Source: Pseudolactococcus piscium
GTDB lineage: Bacteria > Bacillota > Bacilli > Lactobacillales > Streptococcaceae
Reading direction: 5' to 3'
Length of the DNA: 64,000 nt
Assembly (NCBI RefSeq): GCF_002441695.1
Contig: NZ_JXJW01000006.1
Coordinates: 1 to 64,000 of the forward strand
Part shown: positions 8,001-18,890 of the stretch, one piece after another
Layout: each line of letters opens with the position of its first letter
Numbering within the stretch: the stretch's first letter is position 1
Notes under the pieces: model-generated
What the model saw: the letters and a program-made list of their open reading frames with translations, nothing else
Database searches by the model: none
What the model was told of the DNA's origin: nothing
Position numbers and translations under genes: made by a program

Positions 8001-8033
8001 AGAGGGCGGGGCCTACGCCTCAGCCCTCTTTTT
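8001..8033 (+). terminator. Strong GC-rich terminator between rpsB and tsf
   Basis: AGAGGGC (8001-8007) pairs with GCCCTCT (8023-8029), with an inner GGC/GCC, followed by TTTTT. A further stem GAGTTG...CAACTC lies just upstream at about 7953-7980. If efficient, it makes tsf depend on read-through or its own promoter. Confidence 0.85.
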
Positions 8034-8079
8034 CATAAAAAATTAAGTATCATAAGCACATCAAAAAGGAGAAAATAAA

Positions 8080-9117
8080 ATGGCAATTACTGCAGCTCAA
8101 GTAAAAGAATTACGTGAAAAAACTGGTGCTGGCGTTATGGACGCTAAAAAAGCATTAGTAGAAACTGATGGTAACATCGAAAAAGCAACTGAATTACTCC
8201 GTGAAAAAGGGATGGCTAAAGCAGCTAAAAAAGTTGACCGTATTGCAGCAGAAGGCTTAACTGGTGTTTATGTTGATGGTAACTTTGCAGCACTTGTTGA
8301 AGTTAACTCAGAAACAGACTTTGTTGCTAAAAATGAACAGTTTGTTGCTTTAGTTAATGAATCAGCAGAATTGATTGCTAAAAACAAACCAGCTGATAAC
8401 GATGCTGCACTTGCGATTCAAATGGCATCTGGTAAAACTTTATCAGAAGCTTACGTTGAAGCAACTTCAACTATCGGAGAAAAAATTTCTTTCCGTCGTT
8501 TTGCTTTGATTGAAAAAACAGATGCCCAACATTTTGGTGCTTACCAACATAATGGCGGACGTATCGGTGTTATCACAGTTGTTGATGGTGCTGACGATGC
8601 ACTTGCTAAACAAGTATCAATGCATATTGCAGCAATGAAACCAGTTGTGCTTTCATACACTGAATTAGAAGAACAATTCGTTAAAGATGAGTTGGCGCAA
8701 CTTAACCACGTGATTGAGTTGGACAACGAAAGCCGCGCAATGGTTGACAAACCAGCTTTGCCTTTCTTAACTTACGGCTCTAAAGCACAACTTACAGATG
8801 AAATCGTTGCAGCAGCAGAAGTGGCTATTAAAGCTGAATTAGCTGCTGAAGGTAAACCTGAAAAAATCTGGGATAAAATTATTCCAGGTAAAATGGAACG
8901 TTTCATGCTTGATAACACAAAAGTTGACCAAGCTTACACATTGTTAGCACAACTTTATGTGATGGATGATAGCAAAACTGTTGAGCAATACCTGGCTTCT
9001 GTTAACGCAACTGTTGTTGCATTTGCACGTTTTGAAGTTGGCGAAGGTATTGAAAAAGCAGCAAATAACTTTGAAGCTGAAGTTCAAGCGACAATGGCTG
9101 CTGCCTTAGAAAAATAA
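8080..9117 (+). CDS. tsf: Elongation factor Ts
   Basis: EF-Ts exchanges GDP for GTP on EF-Tu. The 345-residue protein begins with the UBA-like domain ([20 protein letters not shown]) and continues with the dimerisation/core domain bearing the EF-Tu contact [13 protein letters not shown] (TDFV motif). The length is typical of streptococcal/lactococcal EF-Ts, longer than the E. coli form. AAGGAG precedes ATG 8080. Confidence 0.98.
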   Translation: MAITAAQVKELREKTGAGVMDAKKALVETDGNIEKATELLREKGMAKAAKKVDRIAAEGLTGVYVDGNFAALVEVNSETDFVAKNEQFVALVNESAELIAKNKPADNDAALAIQMASGKTLSEAYVEATSTIGEKISFRRFALIEKTDAQHFGAYQHNGGRIGVITVVDGADDALAKQVSMHIAAMKPVVLSYTELEEQFVKDELAQLNHVIELDNESRAMVDKPALPFLTYGSKAQLTDEIVAAAEVAIKAELAAEGKPEKIWDKIIPGKMERFMLDNTKVDQAYTLLAQLYVMDDSKTVEQYLASVNATVVAFARFEVGEGIEKAANNFEAEVQATMAAALEK

Positions 9118-9134
9118 TCTTTGAGAAATAGGTA

Positions 9135-9170
9135 AAAAAGACACGGGGAGTTAACTTTCTGTGTCTTTTT
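9135..9170 (+). terminator. tsf terminator
   Basis: AAAAAGACAC (9135-9144) pairs with GTGTCTTTTT (9161-9170) across a 16-base loop. Confidence 0.85.
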
Positions 9171-9181
9171 CTGTGTAAATA

Positions 9182-9190
9182 TGGTATAAT
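9182..9190 (+). promoter_or_regulatory. Extended -10 promoter of ezrA
   Basis: TGG directly precedes TATAAT (9185-9190). No convincing -35 is visible at 17 bases, consistent with an extended -10 promoter. Confidence 0.6.
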
Positions 9191-9262
9191 GAAACACGGA
9201 ATTTATAATTTGAATAGATGGTTTAAATATATTAACAGATCAGTGATGGAGAGTAAAAAAGA

Positions 9263-10993
9263 ATGCCTAAAAGTATTATAATTGCAATAATCATATTGCT
9301 AGCAGTAGTCGTTATATTCTATGCTATAGCGATGGTGCTGCGTAAGCAAACAGAAAATCGCATTCTTGCTCTTGAAAAGCGCAAGGAAGATTTATTTGAT
9401 TTACCTGTTCAAGAAGAAGTTGACGCTGTCAAAAAATTACATCTTGTGGGACAAAGCCAGACAATTTTTAGAGAGTGGAATCAAAAATGGATTGATTTAT
9501 CAGCTAATTCATTTGCTGATTTGGAAAATCATATTTTTGAAGCTGAACAGTTGAATGATTCTTTTAGGTTTATCAGAGCGCGTGCATCAGTTGATGCCTC
9601 AGAAGGACAAATCAAACTAATGGAAGAAGATGTGCAGTCTATTCGAGAGGGCATATCTGAATTAACCAAGCAAGAAACGATTAATTCTTCTAAAATCCAA
9701 GATTCTCTAGACTTATATGATACCTTACGTTCAGAAATTGCTGATAATGCTGGGAAATACGGTGTTGCGATCACGGAACTTCAAGTGCAACTAAAGAATA
9801 TAGAAACTGAGTTTACGCAGTTTGTTGATTTGAATTCTACAGGGGATCCGATAGAGGCATCTGAAGTTTTAGAAACAGCTGAAGAGCATACGATCGCTCT
9901 AGGTGCAATTGCGGATCGTATCCCAGCTCTTGTTGAAGAGTTAACACAAACATATCCTGCACAACTTGAAGAGTTAACTGAAGGCTATGAGGCATTCAAA
10001 GAGCAAGATTTGAAATTGCCGGATTCAGCCAAAGTTGATGATAGATTGCAAGAAATTAGTGATGATTTAGCACAAGCTATGATTTTTCTGGAAAATTTCG
10101 AACTAGATCGTGCAGACGCTCAGTTGGAAAAAATGAAGCTTAATTTAGATGGTCTTTATGAGATTTTCTCAGACGAGTATAAAGCACGACGAGATGTTGC
10201 CAATAATACAGCGATTATAAAAGATTATCTGGCACATACACGTACTAATAATAAAAATCTATTACTTGAGATTGACCATGTCTCACAGAATTATATTTTA
10301 ACAGGTAATGAGATGGGCTTAGTCAGAGGCTTCCAAGAAGAACTTGAGACGCTTGATTCTGGCGTAAGTGAAATTCTTGATGTGATAAAAGAGAATGCAC
10401 AGCCCTATAGTTTACTTGGTAAAGAAGTAGACATTATTGTTTCTACGCTTGATGATATTGAAAAAAATCAAGTTAAAATTAGTAGCGATTTGCAGAATTT
10501 ACGAAAACAAGAAAAGGCTGCACAAGATGTGGCTGATACCTTTGATAGAGAGGTACGTATCTTAAAACGGTATGTTGAAAAACGTAACTTACCTGGTTTA
10601 CCTCAAGCCTATCTAGATAAGTTTTTTGCCACATCTGAGCGGGTACAAACCTTATTTAAAGAGTTAAATAAGGTCAAGGTCAATATTGATGGTGTTAATC
10701 ATCTAGTTGATGTTGCAACAGAGGATGTTGCAAACCTGAAAGATGCAACAGATGAGATGGTTGATAAAGCGCGCTTAGCTGAAGATTTGATGCAATATGG
10801 TAATCGTTATAAGACAACAAATGAACGAATTGCTAAGAGTATTGCGCGGGCCTATCAATTATTTGAGAGAGATCGTAATTATGCAGCATCATTTGAAGAA
10901 ATCTCAGTTGCTCTAGATGAAGTAGAACCTGGAGCTTCAGAACGAATTTCAAATGTTTACTATAATACAAAGCCAACTCCTGATTATCGTTAA
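9263..10993 (+). CDS. ezrA: Septation ring formation regulator EzrA
   Basis: EzrA is a membrane protein of the division ring that binds FtsZ and division proteins in Gram-positive cocci. The 576-residue sequence has one N-terminal transmembrane helix (about 4-26), a short basic stop-transfer, then a long region rich in Glu, Lys, Leu and Gln with coiled-coil/spectrin-like repeats to the C-terminus. Length and architecture match EzrA. It is monocistronic, with its own extended -10 promoter and a terminator downstream. Confidence 0.95.
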   Translation: MPKSIIIAIIILLAVVVIFYAIAMVLRKQTENRILALEKRKEDLFDLPVQEEVDAVKKLHLVGQSQTIFREWNQKWIDLSANSFADLENHIFEAEQLNDSFRFIRARASVDASEGQIKLMEEDVQSIREGISELTKQETINSSKIQDSLDLYDTLRSEIADNAGKYGVAITELQVQLKNIETEFTQFVDLNSTGDPIEASEVLETAEEHTIALGAIADRIPALVEELTQTYPAQLEELTEGYEAFKEQDLKLPDSAKVDDRLQEISDDLAQAMIFLENFELDRADAQLEKMKLNLDGLYEIFSDEYKARRDVANNTAIIKDYLAHTRTNNKNLLLEIDHVSQNYILTGNEMGLVRGFQEELETLDSGVSEILDVIKENAQPYSLLGKEVDIIVSTLDDIEKNQVKISSDLQNLRKQEKAAQDVADTFDREVRILKRYVEKRNLPGLPQAYLDKFFATSERVQTLFKELNKVKVNIDGVNHLVDVATEDVANLKDATDEMVDKARLAEDLMQYGNRYKTTNERIAKSIARAYQLFERDRNYAASFEEISVALDEVEPGASERISNVYYNTKPTPDYR

Positions 10994-11028
10994 AAATATA
11001 GGCTTGCTATCTAGCAAGTTTAAGATTG

Positions 11029-11060
11029 AAGACAAAGCCTATAAGACTTTGTCTTTTTTT
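11029..11060 (+). terminator. ezrA terminator
   Basis: AAGACAAAG (11029-11037) pairs with CTTTGTCTT (11047-11055), followed by TTTTT. Confidence 0.88.
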
Positions 11061-11133
11061 GTTTCGTAGAAATACTTGGGTATCTAGCGTTTTAGCAGGA
11101 TTATAACGTAGGTAGCACATATAATCGTAAATA

Positions 11134-11213
11134 TGATATAATTAGATGATTGATATTTTGGATACTAGACAATAAGAGGTTAACTATCGTTAGCGGTTTA
11201 TCGCTATAGTTAA
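11134..11213 (+). promoter_or_regulatory. Promoter and leader hairpin of the wall-polysaccharide operon
   Basis: An extended -10, TGA-TATAAT, lies at 11134-11142. The leader then holds a stem of TTAACTAT (11180-11187) with ATAGTTAA (11206-11213) enclosing AGCG (11192-11195) and CGCT (11202-11205). No T run follows, so it is a leader structure or operator rather than a terminator. Confidence 0.6.
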
Positions 11214-11239
11214 AGATAAAATAGAAAAGAGAACTCATC

Positions 11240-12115
11240 ATGACAAAAGGTATTATATTAGCAGGCGGTTCAGGAACACGTTTATATCCACTAACGCGTG
11301 CAGCAAGCAAACAATTGATGCCAATCTATGATAAACCAATGATTTATTATCCGCTTTCAACTTTAATGTTAGCAGGTATTAAAGAAATTTTGATTATTTC
11401 GACGCCACAAGATGTACCACGTTTTGAAGAATTACTGGGAGATGGTAGCGAGTTTGGTATTTCACTTAGCTACGCTGTTCAACCAAGCCCAGATGGTTTG
11501 GCGCAAGCATTTATTATCGGTGCGGACTTCATCGGTGACGATAATGTTGCCTTGATTCTTGGGGACAATATTTACTATGGTCCTGGTATGTCTAGTATGT
11601 TAGCTCGTGCTGCAGCTAAAGATACAGGTGCGACAGTTTTTGGCTATCAAGTGAAGGATCCAGAACGTTTTGGTGTTGTTGAATTTGATGAAAACATGCG
11701 TGCAGTATCAGTAGAAGAGAAACCTGAGCATCCAAAATCAAACTATGCAATTACAGGATTGTACTTCTATGATAATGATGTGGTCGAAATTGCTAAGTCT
11801 ATCCAACCATCGTCTCGTGGTGAACTGGAGATAACAGATGTAAATGACGCCTATCTTAAACGTGGGGATTTAGATGTTGAGGTGATGGGTCGTGGCTTTG
11901 CATGGCTAGATACTGGTACGCATGAGTCATTACTTGAAGCAGCACAATATATAGAAACTGTACAACGTATGCAAAATGTACAAGTAGCTAATTTAGAAGA
12001 AATTGCCTACCGTATGGGCTATATCACACGTGAGCAAGTGATTGAACTTGCGCAAGCACTTAAGAAAAATGAATATGGTCAATATTTACTAAGACTTGTG
12101 GAGGCTGACGTTTAA
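11240..12115 (+). CDS. rmlA: Glucose-1-phosphate thymidylyltransferase RmlA
   Basis: RmlA makes dTDP-glucose from dTTP and glucose-1-phosphate, the first step to dTDP-L-rhamnose. The 291-residue protein opens with the nucleotidyltransferase signature [20 protein letters not shown] and contains LGDNIYYG and the [20 protein letters not shown] region typical of short RmlA enzymes. It is first of four rml genes that feed the rhamnan transferases downstream; the enzyme family is usually feedback-inhibited by dTDP-rhamnose. Confidence 0.97.
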   Translation: MTKGIILAGGSGTRLYPLTRAASKQLMPIYDKPMIYYPLSTLMLAGIKEILIISTPQDVPRFEELLGDGSEFGISLSYAVQPSPDGLAQAFIIGADFIGDDNVALILGDNIYYGPGMSSMLARAAAKDTGATVFGYQVKDPERFGVVEFDENMRAVSVEEKPEHPKSNYAITGLYFYDNDVVEIAKSIQPSSRGELEITDVNDAYLKRGDLDVEVMGRGFAWLDTGTHESLLEAAQYIETVQRMQNVQVANLEEIAYRMGYITREQVIELAQALKKNEYGQYLLRLVEADV

Positions 12116-12116
12116 A

Positions 12117-12710
12117 ATGAGTGAAGATTTTTTTGGTAAGACATTAGCGGTACGAGAGATTTCTGAAATTCCTGGCATGTTGGAGTTTGACATTCCTGTT
12201 CATGGAGACAATCGTGGCTGGTTTAAAGAGAACTTTCAAAAAGAAAAAATGATGCCTCTAGGGTTTCCGACCTCTTTTTTTGCAGAAGGTAAATTGCAGA
12301 ATAATGTTTCGTTTTCGAGAAAAGACGTTTTACGTGGGTTACATGCGGAGCCTTGGGATAAATATATTTCTGTAGCAGATAATGGTCGTGTACTTGGTGC
12401 ATGGGTTGATTTGCGAGAAGGTGCTAGTTTTGGTCATGTCTATCAAACTGAAATTAACGCTAGTAAGGGTATATTTGTCCCGCGTGGTGTTGCAAATGGC
12501 TTCCAAGTTTTGAGTGAGTTTGTGTCTTATAGCTACCTTGTAAATGATTATTGGGCACTTGAGTTAAAACCAAAGTATGCCTTTGTTAATTATGCTGACC
12601 CTGCCTTAGGGATCAAATGGGAAGATGTTGCTAATGCAGAAGTAAGTGAAGCAGATATGAATCATCCCTTGCTTAGTGATGTCAAGCCATTAAGTGCAGA
12701 TTCACTGTAA
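12117..12710 (+). CDS. rmlC: dTDP-4-dehydrorhamnose 3,5-epimerase RmlC
   Basis: RmlC epimerises dTDP-4-keto-6-deoxyglucose at C3 and C5. The 197-residue cupin has DNRGWFKENFQ, FSRKDVLRGLHAEPW (conserved RGLH with the catalytic His) and VPRGVANGFQVLSE. ATG 12117 starts one base after the rmlA stop; an in-frame start inside rmlA is less likely. It is of the Streptococcaceae type, without the highly conserved Q-G after RGLH seen in enteric enzymes. Confidence 0.93.
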   Translation: MSEDFFGKTLAVREISEIPGMLEFDIPVHGDNRGWFKENFQKEKMMPLGFPTSFFAEGKLQNNVSFSRKDVLRGLHAEPWDKYISVADNGRVLGAWVDLREGASFGHVYQTEINASKGIFVPRGVANGFQVLSEFVSYSYLVNDYWALELKPKYAFVNYADPALGIKWEDVANAEVSEADMNHPLLSDVKPLSADSL

Positions 12711-12746
12711 ACTATATGGTTGATGCTGATTAAGGATCGTCATTAA

Positions 12747-14665
<1,919 letters not shown>

Positions 14666-14678
14666 ATTGAGTCTTTAC

Positions 14679-14706
14679 AAGCAAGTACCTCGGTACTTGC
14701 TTTTTT
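14679..14706 (+). terminator. Terminator of the rml operon
   Basis: AAGCAAGTAC (14679-14688) and GTACTTGCTT (14693-14702) pair perfectly across CTCG, followed by TTTT. Confidence 0.92.
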
Positions 14707-14778
14707 GATTATAAATGCATATGCGCAGCATAACTAAGATAAATCCGTGTAAATTCCCAAATGTAATCAGACGGTAAA

Positions 14779-14807
14779 ATGACAATTATCCTTAATTGTG
14801 CTATACT
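14779..14807 (+). promoter_or_regulatory. rgpA promoter
   Basis: ATGACA (14779-14784), 17-base spacer and TATACT (14802-14807) with TGC extension. The spacer contains the inverted repeat ACAATTA-TCCT-TAATTGT (14782-14799), which could be an operator. Confidence 0.7.
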
Positions 14808-14839
14808 GAAAAAGACTATGATGAGAAATTAGGTGAAAA

Positions 14840-15982
14840 ATGCAACATGTTTTTATAATTGGTTCGCGTGGTTTGCCTGCCAAATATGGCGGATTTGAAA
14901 CTTTTGTTGAGGAGCTTGTTAGTCATCAACAGTCCGACCAAATTAAGTATCACGTTGCCCAACTTTCGGAAAATGAAACGGGCAAGCATCTTACTTATAA
15001 AACTGCTGATGTATTTGAGATTAAAAAAAGAAATTTCGGTGCGGCAAATGTCATTTTCTATGATCGAGATGCGATTGTCTATGCCATAAAGTACATCAAA
15101 GCAAACAATATTACGAATCCCATATTTTATATTTTAGGGAACACATTAGGTGCCTTTATTGGTCACTATGTGAAGCTGATTCATAAAATAGGTGGAAAAT
15201 TATACGTTAATCCAGATGGACTTGAGTGGAAGCGTAGTAAGTGGATGAAGCCAATTCAAGTGTACTTGAAATATTCAGAGAAAAAAATGGCTGAAAATGC
15301 TGATTTGATTATTTCGGATAATCAGGGGATTGAAGATTATTTAAAAGCTGAATATGATCATGTTGCATCAAAAGTGATTGCCTATGGTACGAACGATGTC
15401 GTAATGGTTCCGGGAGTTGCTCAACCTTGGTTGGATAAATATGGCATCCAAGTGGGTGCCTATTACCTTGTTGTTGGTCGCTTTGTACCCGAAAATAATT
15501 ACGAGGCAATTATCCGTAATTTTATGGTGTCAAGCACGGAACATGATTTGGTCATCATCACCAACCATCTGGGCGATCCTTATTTTGAAAAATTACGTCA
15601 ATTAACCAACTTTGATCAAGACAAGCGAATCAAGTTCGTTGGCACAGTGTATGATAAAGAGCAGCTGACTGCTATTAGAAAGCATGCTTTTGCTTATATA
15701 CATGGGCATGCAGTAGGTGGGACAAACCCGGGATTACTTGAGGCGATGAGTACGACAGATTTAAACTTGGTATTTGATGTCAGTTTTAATCAGAATGTAG
15801 CTTTGGATTCAGCTCTTTTTTGGCAATTAGATACACTCTGCGAGGTAATGAATCAAGCAGAGAATCTTGATTCGAAAGCAGTCGTGATGCTTGCGCAAAA
15901 AGCAAGGGAAATTATAGCTGAAAAATATACTTGGGGTAAGATTGTAGGACAATATGAGGAGCTGTTTTTGAATGAAGGTTAA
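14840..15982 (+). CDS. rgpA: Rhamnosyltransferase RgpA (DUF1972 / GT4)
   Basis: RgpA-type enzymes add a first rhamnose to the lipid-linked primer of streptococcal/lactococcal rhamnan on the cytoplasmic membrane face. The 380-residue protein has an N-terminal DUF1972 domain (IIGSRGLPAKYGGFETFVEE) and a C-terminal GT4 domain with the donor-binding segment HGHAVGGTNPGLLEAM (E-X7-E-like). It heads the rgp operon under its own promoter and its stop overlaps the next transferase by 11 bases. Confidence 0.9.
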   Translation: MQHVFIIGSRGLPAKYGGFETFVEELVSHQQSDQIKYHVAQLSENETGKHLTYKTADVFEIKKRNFGAANVIFYDRDAIVYAIKYIKANNITNPIFYILGNTLGAFIGHYVKLIHKIGGKLYVNPDGLEWKRSKWMKPIQVYLKYSEKKMAENADLIISDNQGIEDYLKAEYDHVASKVIAYGTNDVVMVPGVAQPWLDKYGIQVGAYYLVVGRFVPENNYEAIIRNFMVSSTEHDLVIITNHLGDPYFEKLRQLTNFDQDKRIKFVGTVYDKEQLTAIRKHAFAYIHGHAVGGTNPGLLEAMSTTDLNLVFDVSFNQNVALDSALFWQLDTLCEVMNQAENLDSKAVVMLAQKAREIIAEKYTWGKIVGQYEELFLNEG

Positions 15983-16907
15983 TATTGTTCTCTCAACCTA
16001 TAACGGGGCAAAGTTTCTTTCTGAGCAAATTGATAGCATACAGGCACAGACGTTTACTGACTGGCAATTACTGATTCGTGATGATGGCTCGACAGATAAG
16101 ACGCTTGACATAATCAAGGCATATGTTTTAAAGGATGAACGTATCAAATTTATTGATGAGCCTGAGCGAAGAAATTTAGGCGTCATTAATAGTTTTTACA
16201 AACTAATCAAGCATGATGAGGCCGATTACTATTTTTTCTGTGATCAGGATGATGTATGGCTTCCAGAAAAAATAGCCATCATGCTATCTGAAGCTACAAA
16301 GTATAATGCAAATAAAGCTTTAATGGTCTATATGGATTTATCAGTAGTTGACGAAAACTTGAAGGTGATCAATCCATCAATGGTTCATAGCCAAAGTCAC
16401 CATGCCAATACAAGTTTACTGGCAGAGTTAACAGAGAATACTGTTACTGGTGGTGTGGCTATGATCAATCATGCTTTAGTCAAAAGATGGAGCAGTTCAG
16501 ATAACATGATCATGCATGATTGGTACTTGGCTTTGCTAGCCACTGCAACAGGGGAGCTCGTTTATATCGATAAGCCTGGTGAACTTTACCGTCAGCATGA
16601 TCATAATGTGTTGGGCGCTAGAACTTTGGCTAAACGCCTTAAAAAATGGTTAAATCCATTGCAAGCTGTTCAAAAATACTGGGAGCTGATCATCACCAGT
16701 CAAAAACAAGCAGCTTCTATATTAAATCAACCTGATTTATCGGATGATAATAGAGAATTGATAGAAAAGTATGTTGATTTGCTAAATCAGACGATGATCA
16801 ATCGGATTATGTATTTAAAAAAATATAACTTTAAAAAGAATAAATTATTTCACACCATCGTGTTTCGAACACTTGTTGTGACAAAGTTGGGGTATGTAAA
16901 AAAATGA
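15972..16907 (+). CDS. rgpB: Rhamnosyltransferase RgpB (GT2)
   Basis: The 311-residue GT-A enzyme has the nucleotide-binding start NIVLSTYNGAKFLSEQIDSI, RDDGSTDKT, the metal motif DQDDVW (DXD) and a later MHDW acceptor-site motif. In the rgp locus RgpB extends the rhamnan backbone with RgpF. Order (between rgpA and the ABC permease) supports the name; linkage specificity cannot be read from sequence. Confidence 0.88.
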   Translation: MKVNIVLSTYNGAKFLSEQIDSIQAQTFTDWQLLIRDDGSTDKTLDIIKAYVLKDERIKFIDEPERRNLGVINSFYKLIKHDEADYYFFCDQDDVWLPEKIAIMLSEATKYNANKALMVYMDLSVVDENLKVINPSMVHSQSHHANTSLLAELTENTVTGGVAMINHALVKRWSSSDNMIMHDWYLALLATATGELVYIDKPGELYRQHDHNVLGARTLAKRLKKWLNPLQAVQKYWELIITSQKQAASILNQPDLSDDNRELIEKYVDLLNQTMINRIMYLKKYNFKKNKLFHTIVFRTLVVTKLGYVKK

Positions 16908-17695
16908 ACTCGAAAAATTGGATTTTATTAAAAGAATTAGTGAAAACTGATTTTAAATTACGATATCAGGGAAGCGTAATAGGCTATTTGTGGTCGATTC
17001 TGAAACCAATCATGCTATTTGCAGTTATGTATATGGTTTTTATTCGATTTTTAAGATTCGGATCTGATGTACCTCACTTTGCTGTTGCCTTACTCTTAGG
17101 GACTACCGTTTGGGGGTTTTTCTCTGAAGCAACAAGTATGGGCATGGTATCAATCGTTACACGTGGTGATTTAATGCGGAAAATTAGTTTTTCAAAACCT
17201 ATTATTGTTTTATCCGCTGTTACAAATGCATTTATAAATTTGTGCATCAACTTAGTTGTTGTATTGATTTTTGCCGCATTTAATGGTGTAACATTTTCGT
17301 TTCAGGTGCTCTTTCTCCCTTTACTTCTAATAGAACTGTTAATTCTTGTAGTCGGTATTGCACTATTATTAGCGACACTCTTTGTTAGATATAGAGACCT
17401 GTCCCCCGTGTGGGAAGTTGTTCTTCAAGCAGGAATGTATGCCACACCAATCATCTATTCCGTCTCATTTGTTTCCAAGGATCACCCATTAGCAGCGAAA
17501 TTAATGTTTATGAATCCAATGGCACAAATCATTCAGGATATGCGTTATTTTTTGATTGATCATGCAAATGTTACTGTATGGCAATTACTAAAATGGCAGT
17601 ATGCTTTTATACCCTATGTAATACCAGTTATCGTATTTGTTATAGGTCTTGTTTTATTTAATAAACATTCTAAGAAATTTGCGGAGATTATCTAA
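16904..17695 (+). CDS. rgpC: Polysaccharide ABC transporter permease RgpC
   Basis: RgpC is the ABC-2 membrane component that, with RgpD, moves the lipid-linked rhamnan outward. The 263-residue protein has about six transmembrane segments and the family start LKELVKTDFKLRYQGSVIGY-LWS, a hallmark of O-antigen/teichoic acid exporters. ATGA overlap with rgpB and direct abutment of rgpD indicate a coupled operon. Confidence 0.93.
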   Translation: MNSKNWILLKELVKTDFKLRYQGSVIGYLWSILKPIMLFAVMYMVFIRFLRFGSDVPHFAVALLLGTTVWGFFSEATSMGMVSIVTRGDLMRKISFSKPIIVLSAVTNAFINLCINLVVVLIFAAFNGVTFSFQVLFLPLLLIELLILVVGIALLLATLFVRYRDLSPVWEVVLQAGMYATPIIYSVSFVSKDHPLAAKLMFMNPMAQIIQDMRYFLIDHANVTVWQLLKWQYAFIPYVIPVIVFVIGLVLFNKHSKKFAEII

Positions 17696-18889
17696 ATGAC
17701 TGAAAATAATAACATTGCTGTTCGTGTTAATCATGTTAGCAAATCTTTTAAATTGCCTACAGAAAGTTCGTCAAGCCTAAGAACTACACTAGTGAATCGA
17801 TTTAAAGGGATAAAAGGTTACACGGAACAAAAAGTACTAAAAGATATTTCTTTCGATGTTGAAAAAGGTGATTTTTTTGGCATAGTGGGACGAAATGGCT
17901 CAGGGAAGTCAACGCTACTCAAAATCATTTCACAAATTTATGTACCAGAAAAAGGGAATGTTGATGTCAATGGTAAATTGGTCTCGTTTATTGAACTTGG
18001 CGTTGGCTTTAATCCCGAATTGACTGGACGTGAGAATGTCTACTTAAATGGTGCCATGCTTGGGTTTTCTGAGAGTGAAGTTGATGATATGTATCAAGAA
18101 ATCGTTGACTTTGCTGAACTTCATAAGTTTATGAACCAAAAATTGAAGAACTATTCATCTGGCATGCAAGTTAGACTAGCTTTTTCAGTTGCTATTCAAG
18201 CTAAATCAGATATTTTAGTCTTAGATGAAATTCTGGCAGTTGGTGATGAAGCTTTCCAAAGAAAATCACAAGAATTTTTTGATGAGATTCGACAAGATAA
18301 AGATAAAACGGTTATCTTAGTAACACATGATATGAACGCAATACAGCGATATTGTAACAAGGTTGTCTATATCAAGGATGGCTATCTGGACAGAGCAGAG
18401 ACGATACAAGATGTCACGACTCATTATTCAGAAGATAACCTTTCAGCTAATCGTGATAAAGTGACTCAAGCAACTAGTTATAAAGCTATTGAATTAAGTA
18501 TGATACCAAAGAGTCCACTTGTTTTGGATAAACCAAATCAAAATTTTGAGTTCGATGTAACATATAACATCAATGATGAGAGTATCAAGCAAGAGCCAAA
18601 TTTATATCTGGCCTATGCGCTTTATGATGTTGGTCGTGGCGGGATTGTATTTGATAGTGGTTCAATTAATGTTAATGGACAAAATAGCTTTCATGCTAGT
18701 ATACCGATGACCAATTTCCATAATACAAACTTTAGATTAACAGTTAGTTTACGCAAAGACCCTAAGATTAAAAATGAAGCACATTTTGATACTGAGCCAC
18801 TTGCTTATACAAGTGGAGATGATGATATATATTTCAAGTATTTTGATGTTGATGACAAATATACATATGGTCTACTAAAGGAACTATAA
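17696..18889 (+). CDS. rgpD: Polysaccharide ABC transporter ATP-binding protein RgpD
   Basis: The 397-residue protein has an ABC ATPase domain (about 1-235) with Walker A VGRNGSGKST, signature YSSGMQ, Walker B ILVLDEILAVGDE and switch His in VTHDM. The C-terminal 150 residues (from about 255) form a Wzt-like beta domain that in related exporters recognises the polymer's end. This points to export coupled to a chain-end signal. It follows rgpC without a gap. Confidence 0.94.
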   Translation: MTENNNIAVRVNHVSKSFKLPTESSSSLRTTLVNRFKGIKGYTEQKVLKDISFDVEKGDFFGIVGRNGSGKSTLLKIISQIYVPEKGNVDVNGKLVSFIELGVGFNPELTGRENVYLNGAMLGFSESEVDDMYQEIVDFAELHKFMNQKLKNYSSGMQVRLAFSVAIQAKSDILVLDEILAVGDEAFQRKSQEFFDEIRQDKDKTVILVTHDMNAIQRYCNKVVYIKDGYLDRAETIQDVTTHYSEDNLSANRDKVTQATSYKAIELSMIPKSPLVLDKPNQNFEFDVTYNINDESIKQEPNLYLAYALYDVGRGGIVFDSGSINVNGQNSFHASIPMTNFHNTNFRLTVSLRKDPKIKNEAHFDTEPLAYTSGDDDIYFKYFDVDDKYTYGLLKEL

Positions 18890-18890
18890 T

